64,000 nt of DNA, from positions 51,397,204 to 51,461,203 of the forward strand of contig CP154956.1 of NCBI GenBank assembly GCA_039621445.1. Direction: 5' to 3'. Below are positions 28,524 to 40,202 of this stretch, one piece after another; the stretch's first letter is position 1, and the number at the start of each line of letters is the position of its first letter. This DNA is from Euglena gracilis (taxonomy: Eukaryota; Euglenida; Euglenophyceae; Euglenales). The position numbers and the translations under genes are program-made. The notes under the pieces were generated by a model. It did no database searches. It was not told the origin of the DNA and was given only the letters and a program-made list of their open reading frames with translations.

Positions 28524-28596
28524 CGGGACCTGGGTCTCGAACCCACGACCTCCCACGTGTGAGCCCAGCACCTTACCGAATAAGCTACTCGAGCGA
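28524..28596 (-). repeat. tRNA-like sequence (SINE head or tRNA pseudogene)
   Basis: On the minus strand an A-box-like tagcttattcggtaagg (28572-28588) is followed by a perfect B box ggttcgagacc (28533-28543) inside a T-arm-like stem. The intervening gctcacacg resembles the anticodon loop of a valine tRNA with anticodon CAC. The anticodon stem does not pair, and I cannot form a full acceptor stem. Pol III promoter-like, but not an intact tRNA. Confidence 0.55.
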
Positions 28597-28667
28597 TACT
28601 CGGCTTGGTACTACGCGCCGGCTACCAACCTCCATAGGATCTCCCGTCTGCCGCACACATTAAGCTC

Positions 28668-28735
28668 ATCATCCTCTTGTGCTTCGCCCTCTTGGTACCT
28701 TTCTCTCCCTTCCTGTGTCGTGGGAGTCCGAGACC
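28668..28735. repeat. arm of the inverted-repeat family, 3' of recombinase copy e
   Basis: Reads catcctcttgtgcttcgccc...gtcgtgggagtccgag; on the minus strand it follows recombinase copy e at the same distance as the corresponding arm follows copy a. This shows that the arm belongs to the recombinase element. Confidence 0.65.
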
Positions 28736-28739
28736 ATAC

Positions 28740-29440
28740 GGGCTCCGCACTGCGAGATGGTGAGGTATTGTGCACCCCTATTTGTGCCATAATTGTTTGA
28801 ATTTTTGATGCGACTCCCTGCCTCAAATAATGAGCTTGGAAGGCCTCAAAAGGTTTCCACTGACCAAATTGCTGGACTTCCTCCACCTGCAAACCAGCAT
28901 TTCGCCACCCTAAAACCCCAGCCCTTCTGGTGCTGTGCGGTTTCCAGTGGGGGAGTCCACCCCCCCTCCTCTTGCATAATTTCTTTGGTGAGGGAATTCA
29001 CTCTGTCCGAGGTTAAAGGCCTTCTCCATTCCAAAGACCATAACAAATTATTTTTGTGCCCAACCATGTGGGCTGTCCTCCCTTCATATTCTTGCAAAAA
29101 ATGCCATGGGCTTATGAGTGGGCTGTGTAGCAAATTCAAAACGACATCCCACTTGGGGTACTGCCACCCTTTCCTTTGCAACAAAATGAATTTTTTTCTC
29201 CCACAAAACTTTTTTTTGCTGGATTCTGGCTAAATCGACCCCTTGTGGAGGGCTAACAACCTCCAGCAAATCATCAATCTGTTTCTGAGGTTTATCAAAG
29301 ACATTTCTGAGGGTGGTTGAGATCCTCTTAGTAATTGCTCTTGAAATTCTGTGGGATCCCAAAACTGTCGTATCTGGAAACATTGGCATTCCATTTTCTT
29401 TTCAGTGGAACCAAAGGAGGGTAAAACCTCAATGATCAAA
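28740..29440 (-). pseudogene. tyrosine recombinase, copy e
   Basis: The minus-strand C-terminal box is well preserved: PHSTRRAGVLGWRNAGLQ, VEEVQQFGQWK and FEAFQAHYLRQG. His and Arg of H-x-x-R, the Gln-Trp pair and the Tyr (codon 28827-28829) are all present, as in tyrosine recombinases of DIRS and Crypton elements. The upstream part (29440-28940) is readable only in pieces: PLTSDRVNSLTKEIM just before the box, then helical segments in other frames. I could not place the first catalytic Arg. No RT is visible nearby. Confidence 0.75.
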
Positions 29441-29553
29441 ACCCTGGGAGTAACAGCGCTGCGGCATACACATTGCGAGCAGTGTTCATGCTGTGAACAG
29501 AAAGATTCAGGATGGCTGCAGCCATCTTCTGGACTGTGAGGGTACGTCTGATC

Positions 29554-29822
29554 GGCTGCCCAAAACTACTGGCCCAGTGGTTAATCCGGGGGGTCAGAAT
29601 AGTTTTTTTTTGCGTTAATGATGGAATAGGGTTATGTGCGCGACTTAGGCTTAGGGTTAGGCCTAATTTATAGACAGGTGTTCGGTGTACAAGTTAGGCC
29701 TAACCCTAAGCCTAAGTCGCGCACCTAACCCTATTCCATCACAAACACACAAAAAATTTTTGACCCCCCGGATTAACTACTGGGCCCCCCACGGGGGGGG
29801 GGGGCAGTAGTTTCGGGCTGCC
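29554..29822. repeat. 269-bp near-perfect palindrome
   Basis: Inner arms 29620-29666 and 29694-29740 (47 bp) match with one mismatch around a 27-nt loop. Outer arms extend the symmetry to 29554 and 29822 (ggctgcccaaaactactg versus cagtagtttcgggctgcc), with a G-run insertion on the right. The inner arm includes cttagggttaggcctaa. It lies exactly between two recombinase genes transcribed away from it, so it may be the joined 5' ends of two head-to-head elements, or a young foldback insertion. Confidence 0.9.
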
Positions 29823-29858
29823 GTCTGATCTTCCCATTTCCCCAAAAATCCTTCGCTT

Positions 29859-30760
29859 TTGCCTTGTCGCACCTACTTGGGGACTGAAAATAAGAGTAAC
29901 AGAAAAACCTTGACCTGGAGGGGAAACAAATACAAAATACAACCATTAACGATTTCCTGGGAAGAACTTAAAGAGTTATCAAAGCTCTTTTACGCTTTTA
30001 TGGGTGATTTTGGAAAAATGGGGTACCCCCCCCCCCTGAAGCCACCATTGACCAACTGGTTGACCCTTTAATTCAACTGCTTTTCAAAGGCCCAAGCACG
30101 CAATGCATACAGTGCTATGCTTTTGATCCCTGGCTTTGGAGGCCTGAAGTTCCATGCCATGTTGGCACCTTATAAAAGGCTTTGGAACCAAAACCTGGAA
30201 AAATATGGTGCATTCTGGGATCCCCTCCCAACCCTCCCGGGGCTGGCACAGTCCCCCTGCCCTCTGATATATGTACATTGCGTACACAACTCATTTTCTG
30301 TTCACGAATCCTCTGTTTATACAGAAGTTCAGATTTGGCACAGGTCCAAAGAACCACCAGTGTGTTTGGGGGGGACCCCACATCAAAATTAAACGTAAAG
30401 GTCAAAAACTCCATAAGTGGGAGGCACTTGTATCCATTCACCAATACCCCCAAATCAGTCCCTTTCATTTGATGATGTCTCACGTGGCAGCAACACGTTT
30501 CTTTATGAAACCTGGGGCCCCCTGTTAATTACGTTAAAAGCCCCCTAAAACAGCCATTAAGGCAGATACCATTGCTTCTATCACCAAAGAATTTTTGACC
30601 AAACAGGGTGTACCCCCCAGGTTTGGGGACCCCACTCCACCAGAGGGGCAGGAGTTGGTTTACTTAAAAAATTGGGCCTTTCTGCCCAAGAAGTTTGGGA
30701 AATTGGTCAATGGAAGGGGGCGGAGGCTTTCACAGCCCACTATCAAAGACTTGGTGGCCC
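29859..30760 (+). pseudogene. tyrosine recombinase, copy f
   Basis: The C-terminal box is intact in frame: PHSTRGAGVGLLKK (His-x-x-Arg at 30633-30644), EIGQWKGAEAF (Gln-Trp at 30708-30713) and HYQRLGG with the Tyr codon at 30741-30743. Upstream sequence from 29859 is open in short stretches with frame changes, for example KIKRKGQKLHKWEALV near 30400, which would fit the beta-sheet part of the catalytic domain. It is followed by the inverted-repeat module at 30825. Protein identity to copy e is moderate, so the copies are old relative to the palindrome between them. Confidence 0.75.
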
Positions 30761-30824
30761 TGGCACCCCTTTTTTCAGTGCACAATCTGGCCTCACAAGG
30801 GCAAAGTGCGGAGCCCGAGGTGTC

Positions 30825-31180
30825 TCGTACTCCCTCGAGGCAAGCCGACCAGGGAGGAAGGGGCAAGCACAAAGACATTGTGAGCCCGACCCCCCCCCCC
30901 CACCCATATACGAAAATCTGTCTTCAAACGCCCTCGGTCAGAAGATGGGGACCAGGGGGGGGTGGGGGGGACCCCCCAGGGAAAAAGAAAGCGCCAGGGT
31001 CGCCACGTCGGAGATAATGCAGCCAACTCCGGCGAGGCGGCACTAAGCGGGACCTCCTAACCAAGCGCAGCGAGCAATCGCACAGCAAACCGCCGGCGAG
31101 CAAGGCGTGGCCTCACAATGTCTTTGTGCTTCGCCCTCGGTGTCCCTGCCTCCCTTTTCGGCTTGCCTCGAGGGAGTACG
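30825..31180. mobile_element. inverted-repeat module following recombinase copy f
   Basis: Left arm 30825-30884 and right arm 31112-31180 are imperfect inverted repeats (ctcgtactccctcgaggcaa and its complement at the outer ends; cacaaagacattgtgag at the inner ends). The interior contains long C and G runs and the direct repeat accgccggcgagcaa/actccggcgaggcgg. Confidence 0.7.
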
Positions 31181-31589
31181 AAAAATGCCTTCTTTTTCAG
31201 ATGTGGGAGGCAAAGGTTGGAGTCGGGGAGGGGGGGTACGGGGCCCATCCCCCCCTTATGTGACCCAAGTACGTTCAGGGATATGCAAGGATTTGCCCGA
31301 ATTTGTGTTGGATCTCCTGAAAATGAGGAGTGAAATAAAGAGCCTACGCCGCCGGAGGTTAATCCCGGGTCTCCCCTCGCGGGGGGGAGCACGGGGTTGG
31401 CGTCCCGCGTTAACAAAACGTCAATTCTTGTGCACTTTTCTGAAGTAAAGATTAAACGCACACAATGCGGGGGTGATGCAAAATGTGGAGGGTGAGTTGC
31501 CCCAAGGAAACGGTGCAATCGGCAGAAACCACTGTGACTGCCAGCAGTGACAACGTGCAACGTGGACGTTCTCAGAACAAGAAACGAAA

Positions 31590-31731
31590 TCATCGTCGGC
31601 AAAGGGACAAATACTCTACCCTGTCCCTTTCGCCCCTGAATGATGAGACCAGTCCATGAACCGTACGCCGGGACAGCTCCACATCCAGGTTGTACAAGAT
31701 CTTCTCGACGTCGGCGGCCTTCAAATAACGC
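31590..31731 (-). CDS. CCAR1: CCAR-like exon J, second half of EF-hand
   Basis: Acceptor ...ctctgcag at 31732-31734. The frame gives RYLKAADVEKILYNLDVEL followed by SRRTVHGLVSSF, matching the CCAR family pattern in which a degenerate EF-hand is followed by an L-S-R-x-x-V segment. It ends at TGA 31590-31592, or splices earlier at the possible donor AGG|GTAGAG near 31627. Joins exon K in phase. Confidence 0.7.
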
Positions 31732-33246
31732 CTGCAGAGCCTGCATCGATTGACTCAACCCTGGTGTCATCAACCCTGGTGTAACCCCGCAGGGGGAAGT
31801 TGATCCCGATTGAGGGGGGTGTTTTGTTGAGGATGGGTACTGCCAAACCCCCCCGGGGGGTTGGAGTGCACCCAGGGTTAATCGAGCCTGGATTTTTTCC
31901 AAAGGGTTTCAGCTGGTTTTTTGGGTGGGTGGGTAGGTGTGTGTTCTGCATGTTCTGGTCCTTAAAATAATCGGTGTGGGTGGATTTCGGGCCCAGGGAG
32001 AAATTTTCTCTGGGGTCACCAAATGAATCGCCCCAGACCTTGAACCCCTCCCCCTTCATTATAAACCTCCAGGTGTGAGCAGGATCTGGTTTGGTTGGTC
32101 GGTTGAAGGGGGGGGGGTCAGTTGGTCAAAGGATTTTTGGGCAAAATCCGACCTCCAAAAATGAACTCATTTTCACTGGCTCCACCCATTTATTTTATAT
32201 ATATTTAGATTTTGTTTGGGTTGCCAGTGCAGAGGGTATTGGTTTTTTTAAAAAAATACAAGATTTTTTAAAATTCCCCCCCCCCCATTTATCACCCCCC
32301 ACTTATTAACCCACCCTGTCCCTCAAAGGACGATTTATTGACTCCCACCGGTGAGTGTGTCCGAAGGTTTTCACCGCTGTGGACCCCCCAAAAACTGATT
32401 TCTCGTTTTTGGGGGAACCCAATTGTCAAAAAGATGTCATTTTTGACAAATTTTGTCGAGTCCCAGAAAAACACTCATGTAAAAAACAGAAAAATTAAAA
32501 TCTCTTAAGCGTCCATGGGAATTTGAGGTGATCAAAATTCGGTGAATTAACAAAAAATCTTGAACACGGGAATGACTTTGGCCTTTGGAACCAAAATGGT
32601 ATCACAAAATGTACAAATCAACAACCACAAAAAATGATCAAATCTCTGCATCTCTTAATTTGAACACTTTCCATTTGCTCTTGTCTGTCTGGTCGTCTTT
32701 TCCATGTCCCCGGCGATGAAAAACTTTGTCCAGAACTCCCCAGCAATTTTTTTCAGGATCGGGGGGGGGGGGGGGGGGGGGGCAGGGCTGTTCGGGAAGG
32801 CCTCTTGGGGGGGGGGTCGACCCACCCGGGAGGAGGTGGGGGGGGGGTGGTCGACCCCCACCCCACCCACCACAGCATTTTCACAAATTCTTTGGGGTCG
32901 AAAATTGGTGCTCCTGGAAATACGGGAGGAGGTGGGGGGGGTCGACCCCCCCACCCCCCACCCTGCCTGTTTGGCTGATTGCCGTTCTGCCCTGGGCGGG
33001 TGGCACCTACCAAACCACACCCCTGTTGGTTTGGGGCCCTGGGGGGACGTCCCAGGGAGGGTGCGCAAACATTACACAGCAAACCTGTGGCACTTCAGGC
33101 CACTTCAGCAACAAAGACGATACAGAACTGTGTTTTTTTGGGGGGGGAAACATTCCGTACTTTTCCGTCGGGGGAAAGCGGTTTGCATGAACGACGTCAG
33201 AAATCCCTCCAAATTCGAGTCAGATGCAACGTGCAGCATAACAGAC

Positions 33247-33284
33247 TCTGATCCGAAATCACTTTTGTCAAAGAATTGAAATGC
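33247..33284 (-). CDS. CCAR1: CCAR-like exon K, first half of EF-hand
   Basis: A 38-nt exon: acceptor tttgtgttcag at 33285-33287, donor GA|GTCTGT. It encodes AFQFFDKSDFGS, the (F)xxFDxSxxG start of the CCAR EF-hand loop. Two leftover bases pair with the single entry base of exon J, restoring a continuous EF-hand. The micro-exon would be missed by most gene finders. Confidence 0.7.
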
Positions 33285-34071
33285 CTGAACACAAAAAAAA
33301 GACACCGAGCAAAGAGGCATTCTTTTTCTTCATTCTGCTTTGCACCGGTTTGCGGATGGGGAGAATCAGGGACCTTTGCCTTGGGTTTGGGTGTTGATAT
33401 TTTCTGACAATAATTCACCACACCGATACACCCGATGCTCCCTGACTGAGACCGGAATATGGGACTTGGAACCAAAGCTTCACTTAGTGACCCCAGGAGC
33501 ACTTTTCCCGGGCCCAATCCCACCCACCCACCCACCCACCCACCCTGACCCCCCATCCAAAATCCAGCCCAAATCGGTCAATAAACACCGAAAAGAATGG
33601 GCCAGAATCTGACCCAGGCTGACCCCCAGGGTCCACCCCCGGGGGGGGGGGGCACACAGGTGTTAAATAACTGTCTGCTTGGAACATCCGTCACCCCCAA
33701 CTGGAAAATCAACTGCTCAAACCAAGCATTTGAGCTCAAAATAAAAATTTCACCAAATCTACCCTGCTCACCACTGAAAACTGAGATTTTTCCACTCTGA
33801 GTTGCCCACACCCTGTGCTGAGCAAGCAAAGACCAGGGGTCTACACTGAACAATGGCAAACCATTATCTTTTTCAAACAACAACCTTCTTCTGGGGGATT
33901 GCCGTGTTTCATCACATCACGCCTCAACAACCTTCCTTGCTCGAAGCTGCTCCTTCGCTTGCAATTGTTGTTCTTCTGTTTGCTCTTCTTTCTGCTCCAC
34001 CTCACACTCTCCAGCTCCAATCCAGGTTCCTTTCTCCAAAAAGATGCTGATCAAAAAAGCACTGAAAAAAC

Positions 34072-34147
34072 CTCCACCAATTGCCTAAACTTAATTTGAT
34101 AATTTTTTTCGTTCGGTAAAAAGTGTTGAAACTCTGCCGGGGTGAGA
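34072..34147 (-). CDS. CCAR1: CCAR-like exon L
   Basis: Preceded by an excellent polypyrimidine tract (ctttctttcttacccaattttctccag). Encodes LTPAEFQHFLPNEKN then YQIKFRQLVE; donor GAG|GTTTTT. Exit phase 0 joins exon K to give FRQLVE-AFQFFD. Confidence 0.6.
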
Positions 34148-34238
34148 CTGGAGAAAATTGGGTAAGAAAGAAAGGAAAGCATTGGAATTCTTGGCCAAAG
34201 TGGTTCAAAAATTCCTCCAGAAATTTGGACGTATTGAC

Positions 34239-34391
34239 CTTCAATTTTATGCACGTCTTTGCAGTTCCTCTCCTTAACAGCAGCCATCAGAAGAAGGTCA
34301 CTACTTTGGAAAACAGAGGAAACAGGAGGTGGCATTTTTGTTTCAGTGGAGACACCCGAAATATTCTTTTTCCGTGTTTTTTTTTCAGACT
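34239..34391 (-). CDS. candidate CCAR-like exon M
   Basis: The open stretch ESEKKTRKKNISGV ... SSDLLLMAAVKERNCKDVHKIE has an AG before it that fits the exit phase of the 34.8 kb exon, and a possible donor at GAAG|GTCAAT. Its exit phase does not match exon L, so at least one boundary is wrong. Composition suits a linker before the EF-hand. Confidence 0.35.
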
Positions 34392-34772
34392 CTTGAGACA
34401 CACAACCCTGGGGGCCAATTTCAGACTGGAAATTTTTCAGGAAGGTTGGAAAAAATCACCGCTGGCCGACTCTCTCATAGACGCCCTTCGTCTGGGACTG
34501 GATCCAAGTGAAGGGCGAACCGGGCTGAACCCAAAACCACCTTATTTCCGACAAATAATAATGCTTTTTTCCATTTCCGGCACACTTTGGCATCCTTCAA
34601 TACAAAAAAGTCTGCTCCGTCAAATCGGCCTTCTGGTGGCCGGTGGGGGGGTTCAGGGCTGGACATAGACTGGACCCCACCCCCTGTTGGGTCCAGTCAG
34701 ACAAAAATTATGGGGATGCAAAAGAGCCTGCTCCTGCCTTGATCGCCTCCTTGTCTGCACCTGCATCCTCAC

Positions 34773-34851
34773 CTTCGGCTGTGGTTTTGCTTCCGTCATC
34801 GCCACCGTTGCCTTCGCATTGCTCTGCATTGTCCTTTTGAGAACTGCCTTC
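34773..34851 (-). CDS. CCAR-like acidic linker exon (34.8 kb)
   Basis: Acceptor tttttcccgatccccag and strong donor GAAG|GTGAGG. Encodes EGSSQKDNAEQCEGNGGDD and on to SKTTAE. Acidic low-complexity linker like those in CCAR proteins; entry phase 0 matches the 39.0 kb exon. Confidence 0.5.
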
Positions 34852-34891
34852 CTGGGGATCGGGAAAAAAAACTGCCGCTGACAACCCGTGT

Positions 34892-37800
34892 GCGCCATCA
34901 TCAGATCCTGAAACCTCTTGCGCGGGAGGCTAACGCGGGGGCGGGGAGTTAATGACCGTCTGCTGCCTTTATGAGGTGTGCAGGCTGCCCCCACACCCCG
35001 TGCACATATGTGTGGGGGCACACACATTCACCCCCACACGCATAGGGGGTGTGTGGGCCCCCACACGCCCCCACCAGCGTCTGCACACCACACGCCCCCA
35101 CACGGCACCCCTTACCCAATGGAGCCTTCGCCCCCCATGGCTCCTCACCTGGAGGTCAAAGAATTCGGAGCGAGGAGGCAACTGAAATGAGAAGAGAAAC
35201 AAAAATATGGACACCGCATTTGGTTGTACCCTGCTATTTCGTCGAAGACAATGAAGACAAATTTTGCCTTTGGGGGGGAGGTCACCAAGCTCTTGTCTTT
35301 CACAATAAGAGCAGGGATTCAAAAAAAAGGAAAAGCAATGGTTTTTGGAGCATATGCTAGTATGTTCTAATTCAACTTTTTTTGATAATATCAAAATTAT
35401 TTGTTGCCAAATGTCCGAAAAATAATTGCCTTTGCCTAATTGCATCTGACAATGAATCCCCAGTGACAACACCCCCCCATTTGTAACAACCCCTTTTAAT
35501 TTCCAACAAGTTAAACGTTGGAAGAAGATCTATCAATCTATTTGGAGGTTTTCGTTTGGAGGTGCCCAAATGGGCCCTTGGACCCAAAACTAGTCAACGA
35601 GAATTCCCTCTGGCCCCTTCCTCCCCAAACAAGCGGTGCATCCGATTGTGTTTCATTTTTTTGTGTGAGCCTGAACCAAAGATCAACCATGGTTCAAAGA
35701 GGTAAATGGGAGGGGGGGGCCGGACCTTGGGGGGAGTGGGGGGCACCCCTGGTGCGGCCGAAATGAATTTTTGCAACCGTGCTGCGGACCCTCAGAGGAT
35801 TGAGTGGGAATGTGATTTCTGAGGGTTTCTTAGGGCTTCACTTCAAAACTTTGGCCGAAAAATTCAACCCAGCTGGATTTGGCCAGACCCGCCCCCTATC
35901 CCCCCTGGACCCAGAGGTCCAGAGCACCTTTTTCCAGCCGGCCAGAGGTGGAGGCTTGGTGAGGGGGGTGGACCCCCCACACACACTACAGCACTGCGCG
36001 GGGAAAAATTCCTTGCCAAGAGATTTTTGACCTAATTGGCTTGAAAATACGGAAAGGCCTGGTGGGGAGGACCCCCCACCCACTGGGACGGGGGTGGGGG
36101 GTCGACCCCCACCCACCACCCATAGGCTGTAACGGCATGGCGGGAGAAAAAGGCTGGACCCTGGCAAGAAAAAGGTAAATCCCCCAAAATAATACCCCCC
36201 TGGGTATCATTTTTTTCGCCCGAAGTCCCGGCCCGGGGGGGTATTTGGGGGGGGCAATAGCGCCCCAAAATTTTCGAAATTTTTCGAAGTCCCGTAGGCC
36301 CCAAAACAGCACCGAAAACCCCCCTTTGGGGTCATTCTTTGTCCTTTCTCATGAAATTTAGCATTTTTGGAGGCCAGATGATCCAGAAAAATCGATTTTT
36401 TTTCGTAATTTGTTGTCAGAGATTGTGATTTTGCCTGCATTCTGCATTTTCAGGTCAAAATCCGGGTCGTCAGCCCGAGATTGGGGGGGGTGGTATAAAC
36501 TCGGTCACCGAAGTCGGACCCCGAGGGAGGGGGGTATTACTTTGGGGGGGGGGGTATTATTTGGGGGGTATTATTTGGGGGGAGGGTTTACTGGACCCCT
36601 CCCCCCGGGAGCAAAGTGCCCTCCGGCTTCCCTGACACTTGCAGAAATAACAAAATATATGATAATAAACGCCCCCGACAGGGATCATATGGGAGGTCCT
36701 GCACCGATACATGGGAAGCCCAATTCCCATACCCAACGTATGGAGAAATACTGGAAATCCTCAAAACACAACAAACTCAAGTTGCTTAAATTCAAAAATA
36801 TACCCAACAAAGATTTTTGAGTTGTGAATTTGATTTTCAAAAAAATTCTCAATATTTCTCAGTATGAAAACAATTCTGGGATCTCGTGAAAAAGAATCAA
36901 ACTCTTGAACAGGGAGCTGCTTAAGAAAGTTTGACCCCAGGGGGGGTCCAGCCAGCCAGCAGCCTCTTTTGGCCCGGACCCCCAGGGCAGAACGGGAAGG
37001 CCTGGTGGGAGGGGTTGACCCCCCCACTGGGGAGGTGGGGAGGGTCGACCCCCCCCCAACACACCACAGCATTTTCACCAATTTTGGGAAAACAGGGATA
37101 TTGGCCAGGGCAATTTTGTTTGAATTTTTTTTTGAAAAATGAACCCAAAATGCATGCCTTTTTGATAGAAAACCACTTTTTTTTTCACAAAAAAATCTCA
37201 AAATTTTCAGGTTTAAAAATTGGTAGTTTTTAAGAGGGGGTGAAAAAAAGAACGGCAAAAAAATTGGACCAAAATTTTGGGCACAATCAAATTTTACTGA
37301 CATTTTTTCTCTTGTGAATTTTTTGGATCATTTTTCTTCTTCAAAAACCTCTCAAATCAAAAATGTTGAAATTTTGGAAGGGTGAAAAAATGGGGTTTTG
37401 GGGGTTTTGGGGGGACCTTCAAAATGGGTCTCAAAATGGGTCCAAAATACACCTGGCGCCGAAGGCGCCAGAAAAATTAAAACTGGTGCCATCAGAACAA
37501 CGGGAAGAGGTGGGGGGTCGACCCCCCCCCCACCACCTGGCTGTTTGGCCGATTCCCGTTCTGCCCTGCCTCTCCCACGAACGAGGTTTATTTGTTTCCA
37601 GCCGCAACAGATTTTTCGCTTTCGGGGGTACGAAAATAGGCCAAAAATGGGCAAAAATGGGTCAAAAATGGCGAAAAATGGGCCGGAAAAAAGCTGTCCA
37701 GGACATTTTGGGGGTCAAAGAATCAATTTTTTTTTGCATAATTGGCAGCTTTTTTGGACAATTTTGCGATTTCGATTCTTTTTGGTACCCGGTTCGACCC

Positions 37801-38995
37801 CAGGTCGAGCCCAGCTCCAGCCCTGGACCCCTACGGGGGGGGGGGGAGCCAGCCCAAATTTTCCATCCTCTGAGCTGGGCCCCCCTAGTGGTCCTTCAGC
37901 AATGCCCTCCTCTTGAATTTTTTTTCTGCAAAAAATAATCCCTGGAAAAGAGAAAATATGCAAAACCAAACAAAATATAAAACCAAAATACCAAAATGCT
38001 GCCAAAAATGTCAGAATGTGAAAATGCGATCAAAACATGCGAAATAATGCGGAAACAGGCAAAATTTGAGGTGAAAATACGACCTTTTGCCTTCTCCAGT
38101 GCACAAGTTAAAAGAATATTATTCACAATCTCAGCTTTTGGTGAAGCAGGTGTGAGGAGTGCGGAAGACCATCCCCTCCACCCAACATCTCCGGAGCGGT
38201 CACCACCTTCACCCCCTGGAGGGGGCCTCAAAACAACGAAGGGTTTCCGCCACATGCCTGTCCCCCCGAGGACCAACTTTGAATGCCCAGATAATAACAC
38301 CTTCCTCTGCACTGCAAAGATCCAAAGAAAACGAAAAAAGTAAATGCACCAGAAACCTTGAAATCACAAAACTCGAGGAAATTGTGTCAGAGTAAAAATC
38401 AAGAAAGAGGTCAGAAAACATTTTATAACATTTTTGGACCTCCTTTTTGTTTTTCTTATTTTTGTTTTTCTCCTTTTTGTTGTGTGGCAATTGAGCTCGA
38501 GTATTCTACAAGGAGAAAATTTTGGAACACACAACCTTGCATAATCCTGCATGATTTTGAAGATCGAAAATGACCCCAAAAACACTTAACCAGGTCCCCC
38601 AAAAGGATCTTTTTTGTAACTTCGGACTTCCTCGCAGAGAAAACAACCATCTCAGGTGCTTTTGTGGGCCTTTTTCTTTTTCTTTTTTCCCAGAAAAGCA
38701 AACAAATTATGCGGGTTTATGCAGGATTATGCAGTCCACACCCCCCTGCAATAAAGATGCAATTTTGATGTGATGGGGGGGGGACTGGGGGCTTTTACTT
38801 TAAACTAAAAAAAAAAAGACCAAAAACCACCAGTTCCTCCAAACCTTGTTTCTGGACTAGCGCAAGGTGAATGCTTTCTGTTGATTTCTTGCTGATTTCT
38901 TCATTGAAGGTGGCTGGCAGGCGTCGTGGGGGGGGGCGTTGGTATTTTTTTGGGACACTCGCATGCACAGAGACACACTTGTGCACACACATATA
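34892..38995. other. repeat-rich intron, no certain coding sequence
   Basis: Contains CACC/CCCCAC-rich low-complexity sequence (34980-35110), gtattattt-type G-rich repeats (36520-36600), several G-run/GTCGAC/C-run palindromes, an inverted copy of the 61-62 kb repeat at about 37690-37900, and AT-rich spacers. One segment at 38320-38220 (AEEGVIIWAFKVGPRGDRH on the minus strand, after ttgcag) could be a small exon but has no matching partner. Confidence 0.6.
37690..37900 (+). repeat. dispersed repeat R2, copy 3 (opposite orientation)
   Basis: Contains tacccggttcgaccccagg, cgagcccagctccagcc and cctctgagctgggc, the reverse complement of the other two copies. Truncated at its outer end. Confidence 0.7.
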
Positions 38996-39008
38996 CAGGC
39001 ATGTGCAC

Positions 39009-39098
39009 CTCAGCTGCAGCGCCACCAATTTCTCCGTCACCCTTTGGTTCTCCATCTCCAAGGTTTTCTTCCGGCTGCTTGCTTCCTGTCTGGGCATC
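39009..39098 (-). CDS. CCAR-like acidic linker exon (39.0 kb)
   Basis: Acceptor ggcaggaacag, donor GAG|GTGCAC, 30 codons in phase 0/0. Encodes DAQTGSKQPEENLGDGEPKG and on to GGAAAE. It fits between exon F and the 34.8 kb exon. An alternative frame (LEMENQRVTEKLVALQL) is also open but phase-incompatible with both neighbours. Confidence 0.45.
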
Positions 39099-40202
39099 CT
39101 GTTCCTGCCAAAAGATACCAAGAATTAAGACCTTGAGAGCCTTAATTTCGTGGGTTTTTCCAGTTGCAGAAAATGGTATGAAAACCAAAACATGCACCAT
39201 TTCCTCACAAAGCAACTAAAACAAATTTTGGCACCTTTTCTGGGTTCATTGGTCACACATGAAAACTTTTGGCCAAAAAAATTCATTCTTGGTTCTGTTT
39301 CTCACTTTTTTTGGGTTCGACTGGTTCGTAATATTGGACAATTGGGGGGTTGGCGGGTCTTGTTTGCGCTTCCCTCAAAATATGCAATGCAATAAATGCA
39401 AAGAAATGCAAAAAAAGAATGCAAATTGCATATATGAGTTCCTTTAGGAGGTGTGCACTTTTCTGCTGAAGAGGACTTAAAAAATTTCACCTTCTTTGGG
39501 GAAAATTATCCACTTTGCATTTCTTTTGCCAGCAACACAACGCATGCTTTGGACAATTATTCGCACTTTTTTCTGACCAAAAAAAAACACCAAAATATGT
39601 CAAAAACCAAAAAAAAATGCAAAGCATGCGATTTTTACGGGATTCTTAATTTCGCAAAAAAATGAAAAATTCTAAGATTTTGGATTATGCAGAAAAAGTG
39701 CAAATTATGCAACTTTCACATCCCCCTGCATCGCCCTGCTGGATATCTTTTGCTTGATACTTTTGGGAAATTGTACAGAAATTGTGCTGGTTTGTAAATA
39801 TTTGTAATTGTTTGTGGTACAAATGAGGGAAACCCTGCCACTAGCCTCCCCCCTGGGGGGTATTTTTTTCTCCTGCACTTCACGCCGATGTGGAAATGGT
39901 GATTACACTATGTGTTTCTGTCAATATTTCCCCCCAAAATAACCCCCCAAAAATGTCAAAAACGGGCATTTTGGCAGGTTTTGGGGGCTGGACCAGGGAT
40001 GTATGGAAGCCCTGGGGTATGGGAATCTCGGAGGGGGTGGGACCCCCTTCCAAAACTAGGGGGGGGGGGTGGGGGGACCAGGTTTTGAATAATGCTGAGC
40101 TCTTAATGCGGCGAAGGCAGGTCAAAAACGCTCATTCCTGCCCTCATCCCTGCCATTCCGGGTCCGGGAGGGCAAAATACACCGTTTTGGGCAAAAAATT
40201 TT

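Noticed and set aside
29640-29735. Interstitial telomere (ttaggg)
   Set aside because: Only isolated ttagggttagg units inside the palindrome; no tandem array.
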